64,000 bases of DNA from an uncultured Bacteroidales bacterium (GTDB lineage Bacteria; Bacteroidota; Bacteroidia; Bacteroidales; FEN-979): positions 1-64,000 of the forward strand of contig CAIRDP010000010.1 of assembly GCA_903877385.1 (NCBI GenBank), read 5' to 3'. Under the pieces are notes generated by a model. It searched no databases. It worked only from the letters and a program-made list of their open reading frames with translations, and was not told the DNA's origin. Shown in pieces: positions 32,621 through 41,308 of the stretch. Position numbers and translations under genes: made by a program. How positions within the stretch are numbered: the first letter of the stretch is position 1; every line of letters starts with the position of its first letter.

Positions 32621-33928
32621 ATGATCCTGATCTATACTTCTTCTGTTACCAACCGCTTACGGTATATCAGCAGCCTGTTATTAGGTGACTTGCTGGGGAT
32701 TGAATGCGCTTTTACCACTTACCGGGATGATTTCAACTCATTCCAGGGCGCCAAATTCACCTATGCCAGGGCTACTGACGGAGATGAACTTTTCATTGAG
32801 TCGGCCAAGCTTTTATTTGAAGATACCGTATATCCCCAGGAGCCGGTGATCAGCGACGAAGACCACATCCCAGTTATATTTCCTTCGGAGAACACAAAAT
32901 CTGCACTTCCTTTTGATCCGTTTGCCGCCTCTTTTTACATGGTAAGCCGTTACGAGGAATATGAAAGGCATAAGCATGATAAATATGGCCGTTTCCCAGC
33001 CCTTGCCTCGATAGCTATACAGGGTAAATTCCTTGACATCCCCGTGGTGCATTTCTGGGCTGACAGGCTTGCCGAAGTGATTGTAAGGAAGTTCCCGGGA
33101 ATCGTGATCAAACGCCCGGCGTATAAATTCATTCCCACGATCGACATCGATCATGCCTATGCGTTTAAATGCCGGAGTTTATCGAGAACCGGGGGAGGGA
33201 TAGCCCGTTCACTCCTGAATTTTAATTTTTATGATGTTTTACTCAGGTTCAAGGTACTTTCAGGAGCAGAGCACGACCCTTACGACACTTACGAATACAT
33301 GCGTAAGGCACATGCAAACTACGGACTCAGTCCTTATTATTTTGTTTTGTTTGCCGATTACGGAGGGGATGACAATAACATCCCTGTTTCAAACAAGGCT
33401 TTTCATAAACTTTTGCTGAACCTTGACGCGGATCATAAAGTTGGCATACATCCTTCGCTGTCCTCAAACAAACACCTTAAAAAGCTTGACCAGGAAGTCT
33501 CGGGACTTGGCCTTATTCTGGACCGTGACATCACCATCAGCCGCCAGCATTTCATGAAAATTTCCTTTCCAAGGACCTACAGGAACCTTTTCAACCTGGG
33601 GGTCACCGATGATTTTTCGATGGGATATGCTTCCCACCCGGGCTTCAGGAGCGGCATGGCCAGGTCATACTGGTTTTTCGATCTTTCGAAAAATGAAGTC
33701 ATGCCCCTGAAAATACATCCGGTTACCCTCATGGATGTAACAATGAAAGATTACTTACGTCTAACACCGGAACAAAGTATTGAAACCATTCACCGGATGA
33801 TCTCAATGGTAAGATCGGTGGGGGGCGAATTCATAAGCCTTTGTCATAACGAGACTTTTTCGGAGCATGGCAGATGGCTTGGTTGGCGTAACATTTATGA
33901 GGAATTGCTGCGGTTTGCAGCACAATAA
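32621..33928 (+). CDS. Polysaccharide deacetylase-family protein
   Basis: This 435-residue protein of the type seen near lipopolysaccharide and capsule genes has FIPTIDIDHAYAFKCRS (a metal-binding Asp/His motif), YYFVLFADYGGDD, HKVGIHPSLSSNK (metal-binding His) and LCHNETFSEHGRW near the C-terminus. The N-terminal 150 residues match the accessory domain of such proteins (MILIYTSSVTNRLRYI, YMVSRYEEYERHKHD). No signal peptide is seen, so it likely acts in the cytoplasm on lipid-linked sugars. It is followed four bases later by an acyltransferase-like gene on the same strand. Confidence 0.8.
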   Translation: MILIYTSSVTNRLRYISSLLLGDLLGIECAFTTYRDDFNSFQGAKFTYARATDGDELFIESAKLLFEDTVYPQEPVISDEDHIPVIFPSENTKSALPFDPFAASFYMVSRYEEYERHKHDKYGRFPALASIAIQGKFLDIPVVHFWADRLAEVIVRKFPGIVIKRPAYKFIPTIDIDHAYAFKCRSLSRTGGGIARSLLNFNFYDVLLRFKVLSGAEHDPYDTYEYMRKAHANYGLSPYYFVLFADYGGDDNNIPVSNKAFHKLLLNLDADHKVGIHPSLSSNKHLKKLDQEVSGLGLILDRDITISRQHFMKISFPRTYRNLFNLGVTDDFSMGYASHPGFRSGMARSYWFFDLSKNEVMPLKIHPVTLMDVTMKDYLRLTPEQSIETIHRMISMVRSVGGEFISLCHNETFSEHGRWLGWRNIYEELLRFAAQ

Positions 33929-33932
33929 GGAT

Positions 33933-34877
33933 ATGATCAGCTATTTAAGGCATGATGAAATCGACAGGCTCAGTTGGGATGAATCTGTCAGGAACTCTTT
34001 GAACCGCAGGGTTTATGCCTTCTCATGGTATCTAGATGTTGTTGCACCCGGCTGGGAGGCCCTGGTTTCGGACGATTATACCTCGGTTTTTCCCCTTACC
34101 AGGGGGCGGAAAGCGGGAGTCTCATATTTGTTCCAGCCTTTTTTTGCGCAGCAGCTTGGTCTGATCTCATCAGTACCTGTTGATACGGTGGTTGCCGACT
34201 CGTTCCTGAGCGCAATCCCGGCCTGTTTCAGATATATTGATATCCAGGTCATGCCTGATTTTATTCCGGGTAGCGGCGACATTGAACTCGTTCAAAGGTT
34301 CAACCATGAACTGAATTTAATGAAGCCATATAACGAAATCAGTTCGGCTTATTCCCAGAATGCAAGAAGGAATATCCGTAAGGCTGAGGAATCGGGCTTA
34401 AATACCGGCAGCAATATTCCCCCGGCCGAGCTTGTGGATTTATTCCGCCGGAATTTCGGGAAAAAAGAGGGGAAACTCAATGCCGTCCATTATAAGCGGA
34501 TGGAAGAACTAATGAACATAAGCCTTGAAAAAGGAATTGGAAATGTTCGTGCCGCATATGGTGAGGATGGCCTTTTGTCATCGGCAGCATTTTTTCTTTC
34601 CGACGGGAACAGGGTCTATTTCCTTTTTGCCGCATCTGCTCCTTCGGCCAGGGAAAACGGCGCCATGTTCCGGCTGATAGACGGGTTTATCAGGGGAAAT
34701 GCAGGGAAACCCCTGATCCTTGATTTTGAAGGGGGGAACGACCCCGGCCTGGGCAGGTTTTATAAAAGTTTCGGAGCCTCGGAAACACCCTATTACAGGC
34801 TTCTAAGGAACCACCTTCCTGCCTTGATAAATACGGGATTAAAGCTGGGCCGGGCGCTCGGTGAGAAGTTAAAATAG
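33933..34877 (+). CDS. GNAT/FemAB-like acyltransferase
   Basis: From the ATG at 33933 (MISYLRHDEIDRLSW) the protein is 314 residues. An upstream start inside the previous gene is open but would add a non-native stretch. Features: SYLFQPFFAQQLGL, YSQNARRNIRKAEESGL (the Arg/Lys helix of FemAB- and BioF2-like proteins), YGEDGLLSSAAFFLSDGNRV and LILDFEGGNDPGLGRFYKSF. Such proteins transfer amino acids or acyl groups to peptidoglycan or surface glycans. It follows the deacetylase by four bases, suggesting a joint role in a surface glycan. Confidence 0.8.
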   Translation: MISYLRHDEIDRLSWDESVRNSLNRRVYAFSWYLDVVAPGWEALVSDDYTSVFPLTRGRKAGVSYLFQPFFAQQLGLISSVPVDTVVADSFLSAIPACFRYIDIQVMPDFIPGSGDIELVQRFNHELNLMKPYNEISSAYSQNARRNIRKAEESGLNTGSNIPPAELVDLFRRNFGKKEGKLNAVHYKRMEELMNISLEKGIGNVRAAYGEDGLLSSAAFFLSDGNRVYFLFAASAPSARENGAMFRLIDGFIRGNAGKPLILDFEGGNDPGLGRFYKSFGASETPYYRLLRNHLPALINTGLKLGRALGEKLK

Positions 34878-34878
34878 G

Positions 34879-34886
34879 TACATTTG
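34879..34886 (+). promoter_or_regulatory. Possible upp promoter box
   Basis: TACATTTG matches TAnnTTTG and lies 23 bases before the upp ATG. No clear upstream TTTG is seen. Confidence 0.4.
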
Positions 34887-34909
34887 TCAAATTCACGAAA
34901 CGAAACATT

Positions 34910-35569
34910 ATGGTCCATATTTTATCAAACACCCCTTCGATACTGAATGTATTCATTTCGGAGATCAGGGACGCCGAAGTTCAGAAAGACCGTTTAAGGT
35001 TCAGGTTCAATCTTGTCAGGATAGGCGAGATCTTTGCTTATGAGATAAGCCGCCAAATGGAATATGTTGAAAAGGAAGTAGCCACCCAGCTTGGATTTGC
35101 CATGGTGCCTGTTCTGAAAGAATACCCTGTGCTGGCGGTTATCATGAGGGCCGGATTGCCGTTTCACCAGGGGTTCCTTAATGTTTTCGACCGGTCCGAC
35201 AATGCATTCATTTCGGCCTACCGCAGAACACAAAAGGACGGCTCCTTTACCATTAACGTTGAGTATTCGCAGGTACCTGATATCAACAATAAGGTTTTAA
35301 TCATCTGTGATGCCATGCTTGCTTCAGGCACTTCCATGGTCAACACATACAGGGACCTGATGCTTAAAGGAAAGCCGAAACATATCCACCTTGTTTCGGT
35401 GCTTGCCAGCGAGGAAGGACTTGACTATATACGCAAACACATCCCCCAACAGGATATCAGCATCTGGGTAGGGGTGGTTGATGAGGAACTTACGGCTCAT
35501 TCACTCATTGTACCGGGACTTGGCGATGCCGGGGACCTTGCCTACGGGAAAAAAGAAATCAACTCATGA
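34910..35569 (+). CDS. upp: Uracil phosphoribosyltransferase
   Basis: This 219-residue enzyme salvages uracil to UMP using PRPP. Characteristic parts: VLAVIMRAGLPFHQGFLN, ISAYRRTQKDG, VLIICDAMLASGTSMVNTYR (the PRPP-binding CDAMLASGTS motif) and VDEELTAHSLIVPGLGDAGD (uracil-binding region). The length is usual for Bacteroidota. The last four bases overlap the MacB-like permease gene, an unexpected partner. The UPRT identity is secure. Confidence 0.95.
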   Translation: MVHILSNTPSILNVFISEIRDAEVQKDRLRFRFNLVRIGEIFAYEISRQMEYVEKEVATQLGFAMVPVLKEYPVLAVIMRAGLPFHQGFLNVFDRSDNAFISAYRRTQKDGSFTINVEYSQVPDINNKVLIICDAMLASGTSMVNTYRDLMLKGKPKHIHLVSVLASEEGLDYIRKHIPQQDISIWVGVVDEELTAHSLIVPGLGDAGDLAYGKKEINS

Positions 35570-36810
35570 AAAATTCACTTGCCCTTGAAAATGTAAGGAT
35601 CTCGCTGGATGCTATTACAAGCCATCTGCTGAGGACCATCCTCACGATCCTTATAATTGCCTTCGGGATTATGGCCCTTGTGGGGATACTTACGGCCACC
35701 GACTCAATCAAATACTACCTTACTCAGAATTTTTCGATGATGGGGGCAAATACTTTTACCATCAGGAACCGAAGCATGAATGTGCATATTGGCAACGACA
35801 ACCAGGTTCAGAAAAGGTATGATCCAATAACCTATGCCCAGGCTGAGGAATTCAAAAGGCGGTTTGATTTTCCTGCCAATACTTCGGTCTTTATGTTTGC
35901 TTCGTTCGGGGTGACCTTGAAATACGGTTCTAATAAGACCAATCCGAATACGAGGGTAATGGGTACGGATGATGATTATATCACCACTTCGGGAGATGAG
36001 GTGGAGAAGGGAAGGAATTTTTCGGCCAATGAGGTTGATGAGGGACTTTCGGTATGCATCATCGGATCGGAAGTTATAAAAAGCCTTTTTAAGAACAATG
36101 AAGATCCCCTTGGGAAACTGATTTCAATAGGCCCCGGGAAATACAGGATCATAGGGATATTGAAATCCAAGGGATCCAGCATGGGGTTCAGCGGCGACCG
36201 TAACGTAATGATCCCCCTGAACAACTGCCGTAAGGAATTCCCCCGGCCGAACCTTTCGTTCAACATCAATGTCATGGCCAAAAAAACAGAGCTGGTCGAC
36301 CCGGCAGTAGGTGAAGCCAGCGGGGTATTCCGCAGCATCCGCAAAGACCCTGTTGGAATTGATAACACTTTTGAGATCACCAAAAGCGACAACATTGCCA
36401 AAATGCTCATCGAAAATATCAAGTATGTGACCTATGCTGCCACTCTGATCGGACTGATCACGCTGATGGGAGCAGCCATAGGGCTGATGAACATCATGCT
36501 GGTTTCGGTTACCGAACGAACGCGTGAAATTGGGATACGAAAAGCCATTGGCGCAACACGAAGGGTTATCCGCAACCAGTTCCTTGTTGAAGCTGTTGTT
36601 ATTGGCCAGTTGGGAGGTGCCCTGGGAATTACACTTGGCATCCTGATCGGGAATGTGATCTCACTGCTGATCGGAAGTGCTTTTATCATTCCCTGGATTT
36701 GGATCTTAACAGGGGTCGTTCTTTGCTTTTTTGTAGCCCTGTTGAGTGGTATCATTCCTGCGAGGAAAGCCGCTAACCTTGACCCCATTGAATCTCTTCG
36801 TTACGAATAA
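35566..36810 (+). CDS. MacB-like ABC transporter permease
   Basis: This 414-residue FtsX-superfamily membrane protein has a first membrane segment at RTILTILIIAFGIMALVGIL, a large periplasmic MacB-like domain (GANTFTIRNRSMNVHIGNDN to the Ile/Lys-rich segment before 285), then three segments (VTYAATLIGLITLMGAAIGL, VVIGQLGGALGITLGILIGN, WIWILTGVVLCFFVALLSGI) and the coupling motif ERTREIGIRKAIGAT. MacB-type permeases act with a separate or fused ATPase and an outer-membrane channel in efflux or lipoprotein transport. No ATPase gene is adjacent, so the partner is elsewhere. It overlaps upp by four bases. Confidence 0.9.
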   Translation: MKNSLALENVRISLDAITSHLLRTILTILIIAFGIMALVGILTATDSIKYYLTQNFSMMGANTFTIRNRSMNVHIGNDNQVQKRYDPITYAQAEEFKRRFDFPANTSVFMFASFGVTLKYGSNKTNPNTRVMGTDDDYITTSGDEVEKGRNFSANEVDEGLSVCIIGSEVIKSLFKNNEDPLGKLISIGPGKYRIIGILKSKGSSMGFSGDRNVMIPLNNCRKEFPRPNLSFNINVMAKKTELVDPAVGEASGVFRSIRKDPVGIDNTFEITKSDNIAKMLIENIKYVTYAATLIGLITLMGAAIGLMNIMLVSVTERTREIGIRKAIGATRRVIRNQFLVEAVVIGQLGGALGITLGILIGNVISLLIGSAFIIPWIWILTGVVLCFFVALLSGIIPARKAANLDPIESLRYE

Positions 36811-36817
36811 TTAATTT

Positions 36818-38257
36818 ATGGATGTGAAGTCTGTCATATCCACCCTGGTGGAGGAGTTCCCATATGAACCGACCAACTGCCAGAGGAGGCTGATGGGCAA
36901 CCTGGCCGTCTTTCTTACCCTGGGCTGGAGAAAATCCAATGCCATTTTTGTCCTTAAAGGATATGCAGGGACTGGTAAAACCACGGTAGTTAAAGCCCTG
37001 GTGAATGTTTTACCAAAACTGGGCAAGCGAACTGTGCTGATGGCGCCAACGGGTAGGGCGGCGAAAGTGCTTTCCAGCTATACGGGCCTCCCCGCCCATA
37101 CCATCCACCGTAAAATATATTTTGCCTGGACTTCCAAGGAAGGGAATATTGTAATGAGGCTTCAGAAGAACCATCATAAGCATACCCTTTTTATTATAGA
37201 TGAGGCCTCGATGATCCCGCACTATACCAGGGCTGAAGGCCAGCTGTTTTCGACACACAACCTGCTCGACGATCTTTTTTCGTTCGTTCAGTCGGGTGAG
37301 AATTGCCGGATATTATTTATCGGCGACACAGCACAGCTGCCTCCGGTGGGCCTGGATGAGAGCCCCGCCCTCGATCCTGAATTCCTGAAACAGGCGTACA
37401 GCCTTGAAATAGATACCGATGAACTGACAGAGGTTGTTAGGCAGAGCAAGGAATCGGGGATACTTGAAAATGCAACCCTGATCAGGAACGAAATTCCCGA
37501 AAAGAAGGTGACTTTCCCCCTTTTCAGCCTGAAAAATTTCACGGATGTCATCAGGATAAACAGTTCCGAACTGGAAGAAATGCTTAACCTGACATACTCC
37601 GGTGCCGGTAAGGATAACAATGTAGTGATCTGCCGATCAAACAAAAGGGCCAATATCTTCAACCGTGAGATCAGGAACCGGATCCTTTTCCTTGATGGGG
37701 AGATCTCAACGGGGGATTACCTGATGGTGGTCAAAAATAATTATTTCTGGCTCCCGCCGGGTTCATCGGCAGGCTTTATTGCGAACGGGGATATAATGGA
37801 GCTGACCCGGATACGAAAGACGGAAGACCTTTATGGATTCCGCTTTGCCGATGTGACTATCCGTTTCCTGGATTATCCTGAAGAAAAGGAGCTGGATGTG
37901 AAGATCATCCTTGATACGCTTATGGCCGATTCCCCTGCACTTCCCCAGCCTGAAAACAACAGGTTGTTCCAGGCCGTTATGGAGGATTATACCGATCTGC
38001 CCACACGGAAGGAAAAGGTGGAAAAAGTTAAACTGAATCCCTTTTTCAATGCATTGCAGGTGAAATTCGCCTATGCCCTTACCTGCCATAAAACCCAGGG
38101 AGGACAGTGGGACACGGTTTTCATTGACCAGGGTTACCTGAGCGACCGTATGCTTAACACCGAATTTTTGCGATGGCTTTACACGGCTGTGACCAGGGCA
38201 ACAAAGAAATTGTACCTGGTGAACTTTGAGGGCAGGTTTTTTAAGGGTAAGGATTGA
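36818..38257 (+). CDS. RecD-like DNA helicase
   Basis: This 479-residue superfamily 1B helicase has Walker A KGYAGTGKTTVVKAL near 47-61, Walker B LFIIDEASMIP, GDTAQLPPVGLDES (motif III), and C-terminal LTCHKTQGGQWDTVFID and LYTAVTRATKKLYLV (motifs V and VI). It lacks the N-terminal helix-hairpin-helix region of RecD2, so it is a short RecD-like form. It likely unwinds DNA 5' to 3' in repair. It follows the permease by seven bases on the same strand. Confidence 0.9.
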   Translation: MDVKSVISTLVEEFPYEPTNCQRRLMGNLAVFLTLGWRKSNAIFVLKGYAGTGKTTVVKALVNVLPKLGKRTVLMAPTGRAAKVLSSYTGLPAHTIHRKIYFAWTSKEGNIVMRLQKNHHKHTLFIIDEASMIPHYTRAEGQLFSTHNLLDDLFSFVQSGENCRILFIGDTAQLPPVGLDESPALDPEFLKQAYSLEIDTDELTEVVRQSKESGILENATLIRNEIPEKKVTFPLFSLKNFTDVIRINSSELEEMLNLTYSGAGKDNNVVICRSNKRANIFNREIRNRILFLDGEISTGDYLMVVKNNYFWLPPGSSAGFIANGDIMELTRIRKTEDLYGFRFADVTIRFLDYPEEKELDVKIILDTLMADSPALPQPENNRLFQAVMEDYTDLPTRKEKVEKVKLNPFFNALQVKFAYALTCHKTQGGQWDTVFIDQGYLSDRMLNTEFLRWLYTAVTRATKKLYLVNFEGRFFKGKD

Positions 38258-38398
38258 ATATCGAATATCGATCAACGAATATCGAATGTCGAAATATTAT
38301 TACCTTATAGCTTATGGCTCTTTATAAGTTGTAACATATTCAAATGCCCCTCGTCTATTTCACATTAAAAGAATATAAATCATTCTAAATTTTACGAT

Positions 38399-39337
38399 AT
38401 GAAAAGAACATGTACTTTTTTATTAGTCCTGCTGATAGCTGGATTCATATCAATTCAGGGATTTTCACAGGACAAGAAAGAACATAAGCACCACTCCTGC
38501 AGCGATTCCTCAAAGTTCGAGATGCAGGGTGTGACCATTAAGAAAATCGGGAAAGATTCGATGGTTGTTTATGTAAGGACCAAAGAGATGAAAAAATGGA
38601 GTGAATTCCCTCCATGCCCGTTTGCGCGCAAAGGAAAGTATAACGGACACTGGGCAGGGGTTGAGCTTGGTATCAATGGCTATGTGAACGGCAATTTCAA
38701 TATGAATTTCGATCCGCAGTATCCCTACATGAATATGAATACTGCCCGCTCCATGGTCGTGAACCTTAACCCTTTCGAATTCAACCTGAACCTTGTGAAA
38801 AATAAATTTGGTTTCACTTCGGGGCTGGGGTTTCAGCTGAGCAATTATTACTTCACGGGGAGTTACGTGTTGATTGCCGACAGTGCGCAGCTGATGGGCT
38901 TCAAAGTGAAAGACGCCAATAATAATTATGTGAGCCTGAAGCAGGACAAGTTGTTTGTAAGTTACCTGAATATTCCCCTTCTGTTCGAGTTTCAGACAAA
39001 TCCAAAGCGGAACCTGAAAAGTTTCCACGTTTCCCTGGGAGTGATAGGGGGAGTGCGTTTATGTTCCTATTCAAAGCAGAAGTATAACAGCATCGATCAA
39101 ACCTATTATCTTGTTGACGACAAGGGTAACCGGGTGGCATCCTATAGCGTGAATGACAATGTTGTAAGGTCTTACGGAGCCTACCATCTCAGCCCTTTCA
39201 AACTTGATGCTTCATTCAGGATCGGCTGGTCATTCCTGAATTTATTCTCAACCTATGAGCTGACCCCGATGTTTCAGAACAACCAGGGGCCGAAGCTATA
39301 CCCATGGACTGTGGGGATCACCTTGCTGGGGTTTTAA
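38399..39337 (+). CDS. Outer-membrane beta-barrel protein
   Basis: This 312-residue protein has a clear signal peptide (CTFLLVLLIAGFISIQGFSQ) and a His-rich start to the mature part (KKEHKHHSCSD). Repeated alternating strands such as WAGVELGINGYVNGNFN, FGFTSGLGFQLSNYYFTGSY, FHVSLGVIGGVRLCSYSK and a C-terminal YPWTVGITLLGF are typical of PorT/OmpA-like barrels. No ligand is predictable. It is the last gene before the convergent lepA gene, which starts its stop nine bases later. Confidence 0.75.
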   Translation: MKRTCTFLLVLLIAGFISIQGFSQDKKEHKHHSCSDSSKFEMQGVTIKKIGKDSMVVYVRTKEMKKWSEFPPCPFARKGKYNGHWAGVELGINGYVNGNFNMNFDPQYPYMNMNTARSMVVNLNPFEFNLNLVKNKFGFTSGLGFQLSNYYFTGSYVLIADSAQLMGFKVKDANNNYVSLKQDKLFVSYLNIPLLFEFQTNPKRNLKSFHVSLGVIGGVRLCSYSKQKYNSIDQTYYLVDDKGNRVASYSVNDNVVRSYGAYHLSPFKLDASFRIGWSFLNLFSTYELTPMFQNNQGPKLYPWTVGITLLGF

Positions 39338-39345
39338 ACGGGATT

Positions 39346-41136
39346 TCAGGAATCGAGCTTGAGTACAGCCAGGAAGGCTTTCTGCGGAACTTCCACGTTC
39401 CCGATTTGCCGCATTCGTTTCTTGCCCTTTTTCTGTTTCTCGAGAAGCTTGCGTTTACGGGTGATATCGCCACCGTAACACTTGGCAGTAACGTCTTTCC
39501 TGACTGCCTTCACTGTTTCGCGGGCAATGATCTTTGCGCCGATTGCCGCCTGTATTGCCACATCATATTGCTGGCGGGGGATGAATTCCTTGAGCTTCTC
39601 ACAGAATTTCCGGCCGAAATCATAGGCATTGTTACGTGTAATGAGGGCCGACAATGCATCCACTATTTCCCCGTTAAGCAGGATGTCGAGTTTGACAAGG
39701 TCGGCATTCTGGTAACCGATAGGGTGGTAATCAAATGAAGCGTACCCTTTGGAAATGCTTTTCAGCTTGTCGTAGAAATCGAATACGATCTCACCCAGGG
39801 GCAGGTCGGCAGTGAGTTCGATCCTGTCGGTGGTCAGGTATACCTGGTTCCGGAGGGTTCCCCGCTTATCCATGCAGAGCTTGATGATAGGACCAATATA
39901 TTCGGCTTTGGTAATTATGTTTGCCGTGATATACGGTTCCTCCATATGCTCGATATAATTCGGTTCGGGTAGACCTGAAGGATTGTAAACATCCAGCATC
40001 TCTCCCTTGTTGGTGTATACTTTATAGGAAACGTTGGGTACGGTGTTGATCACATCCATGTCGAATTCCCTGTCAAGACGTTCCTGCACGATTTCCATAT
40101 GAAGCAGGCCCAGGAAGCCGCAACGGAATCCAAAACCCAGTGCAGCCGATGCTTCCGGCTCAAACGAAAGGGAGGCATCGTTAAGCTTGAGTCTTTCAAG
40201 GGAACTCCTTAATTCTTCATAATCGTCGGCATCGGTTGGATAGATGCCGGCAAAGACCATGGGTTTTACGGGGCGGAACCCTTCAATAGCCTCTTTGCAG
40301 GGGTCGCCTACATGGGTGATGGTATCACCCACCTGGACTTCCTTGCTGGATTTTATACCCGAAATAATATACCCGACATCGCCTGTAAACACCTCGTTCC
40401 TGGGTTCCTGTTTCAAACGTAATATCCCAACCTCATCAGCATGGTATTCCATGCCTGTGGCATTAAACTTAACATGGTCCCCTTTTCGGATGCTGCCGTT
40501 GAAGATCCTGAAATATGCTATGATCCCGCGGAAGGAATTATACAGAGAATCGAAGATCAGGGCCTGGAGGGGGGCATCAGGATCGCCTTTGGGGGCGGGG
40601 ATCTTGCTCACAATTTCTTCTAGTATACGGTCGATGCCCAAGCCGGTTTTGGCGCTTGCTTCCAGTATTTCTTCACGTTCGCAGCCAAGAAGGTCAACGA
40701 TCTGGTCCTTCACTTCCTCAATCATGGCAGCTTCCATATCAATCTTGTTCAGGACAGGGATGATGGTAAGGTTATGATCGATGGCCAGGTAAAGATTTGA
40801 GATCGTCTGGGCCTGTATCCCCTGGGTGGCGTCAACTACAAGCAATGCACCTTCACAGGCGGCTATGGCACGGGATACCTCATAGGAAAAGTCAACATGC
40901 CCCGGGGTGTCGATAAGGTTCAGAACATAGTTCTCTCCCTCATGTTTGTAATTCATCTGGATGGCATGGCTTTTAATCGTGATTCCGCGTTCGCGTTCAA
41001 GATCCATATCATCCAGAACCTGGTTCTGGTAATCACGTTCGGAGATCGCACCGGTCGTTTCAAGAAGGCGGTCGGCCAGTGTGGATTTCCCATGATCAAT
41101 ATGGGCTATAATACAGAAGTTACGGATGTTTTTCAC
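39346..41136 (-). CDS. lepA: Elongation factor 4 (LepA)
   Basis: This 596-residue ribosomal GTPase has G1 AHIDHGKST at 10-18, G2 [11 protein letters not shown]3 [13 protein letters not shown]4 LNKIDM, G5 SAKTG and the C-terminal Lys-rich tail [20 protein letters not shown] that marks LepA. It can move tRNAs back on stalled ribosomes. The length and motifs are all normal. It is transcribed alone, convergent with the outer-membrane protein gene at 38399-39337. Confidence 0.97.
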   Translation of the reverse strand: MKNIRNFCIIAHIDHGKSTLADRLLETTGAISERDYQNQVLDDMDLERERGITIKSHAIQMNYKHEGENYVLNLIDTPGHVDFSYEVSRAIAACEGALLVVDATQGIQAQTISNLYLAIDHNLTIIPVLNKIDMEAAMIEEVKDQIVDLLGCEREEILEASAKTGLGIDRILEEIVSKIPAPKGDPDAPLQALIFDSLYNSFRGIIAYFRIFNGSIRKGDHVKFNATGMEYHADEVGILRLKQEPRNEVFTGDVGYIISGIKSSKEVQVGDTITHVGDPCKEAIEGFRPVKPMVFAGIYPTDADDYEELRSSLERLKLNDASLSFEPEASAALGFGFRCGFLGLLHMEIVQERLDREFDMDVINTVPNVSYKVYTNKGEMLDVYNPSGLPEPNYIEHMEEPYITANIITKAEYIGPIIKLCMDKRGTLRNQVYLTTDRIELTADLPLGEIVFDFYDKLKSISKGYASFDYHPIGYQNADLVKLDILLNGEIVDALSALITRNNAYDFGRKFCEKLKEFIPRQQYDVAIQAAIGAKIIARETVKAVRKDVTAKCYGGDITRKRKLLEKQKKGKKRMRQIGNVEVPQKAFLAVLKLDS

Positions 41137-41220
41137 GGGTGCAAAGGTAGGGAAATTTCGTGATACTTTAGCTTGCTTCAGTATCAGGTTCAGGATTTAA
41201 GACAGGTGAACACTATCATC

Positions 41221-41301
41221 TCGCATCAGCGCGAAGTGCTTTCATCCCGCATCGGCAACGCATTGCGTTGCCCATCCTGCATCGGCGCGAAGCGCCCTCA
41301 T
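41221..41301. repeat. Three REP-like palindromic units
   Basis: Three adjacent TCNGCATC-type units each carry a palindrome: GCGCGAAGTGC at 41230-41240, GGCAACGCATTGCGTTGCC at 41254-41272 (perfect 9-bp arms), and GGCGCGAAGCGCC at 41284-41296. They lie between lepA and the convergent-side T9SS gene. Confidence 0.65.
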
Positions 41302-41308
41302 TCCTAAA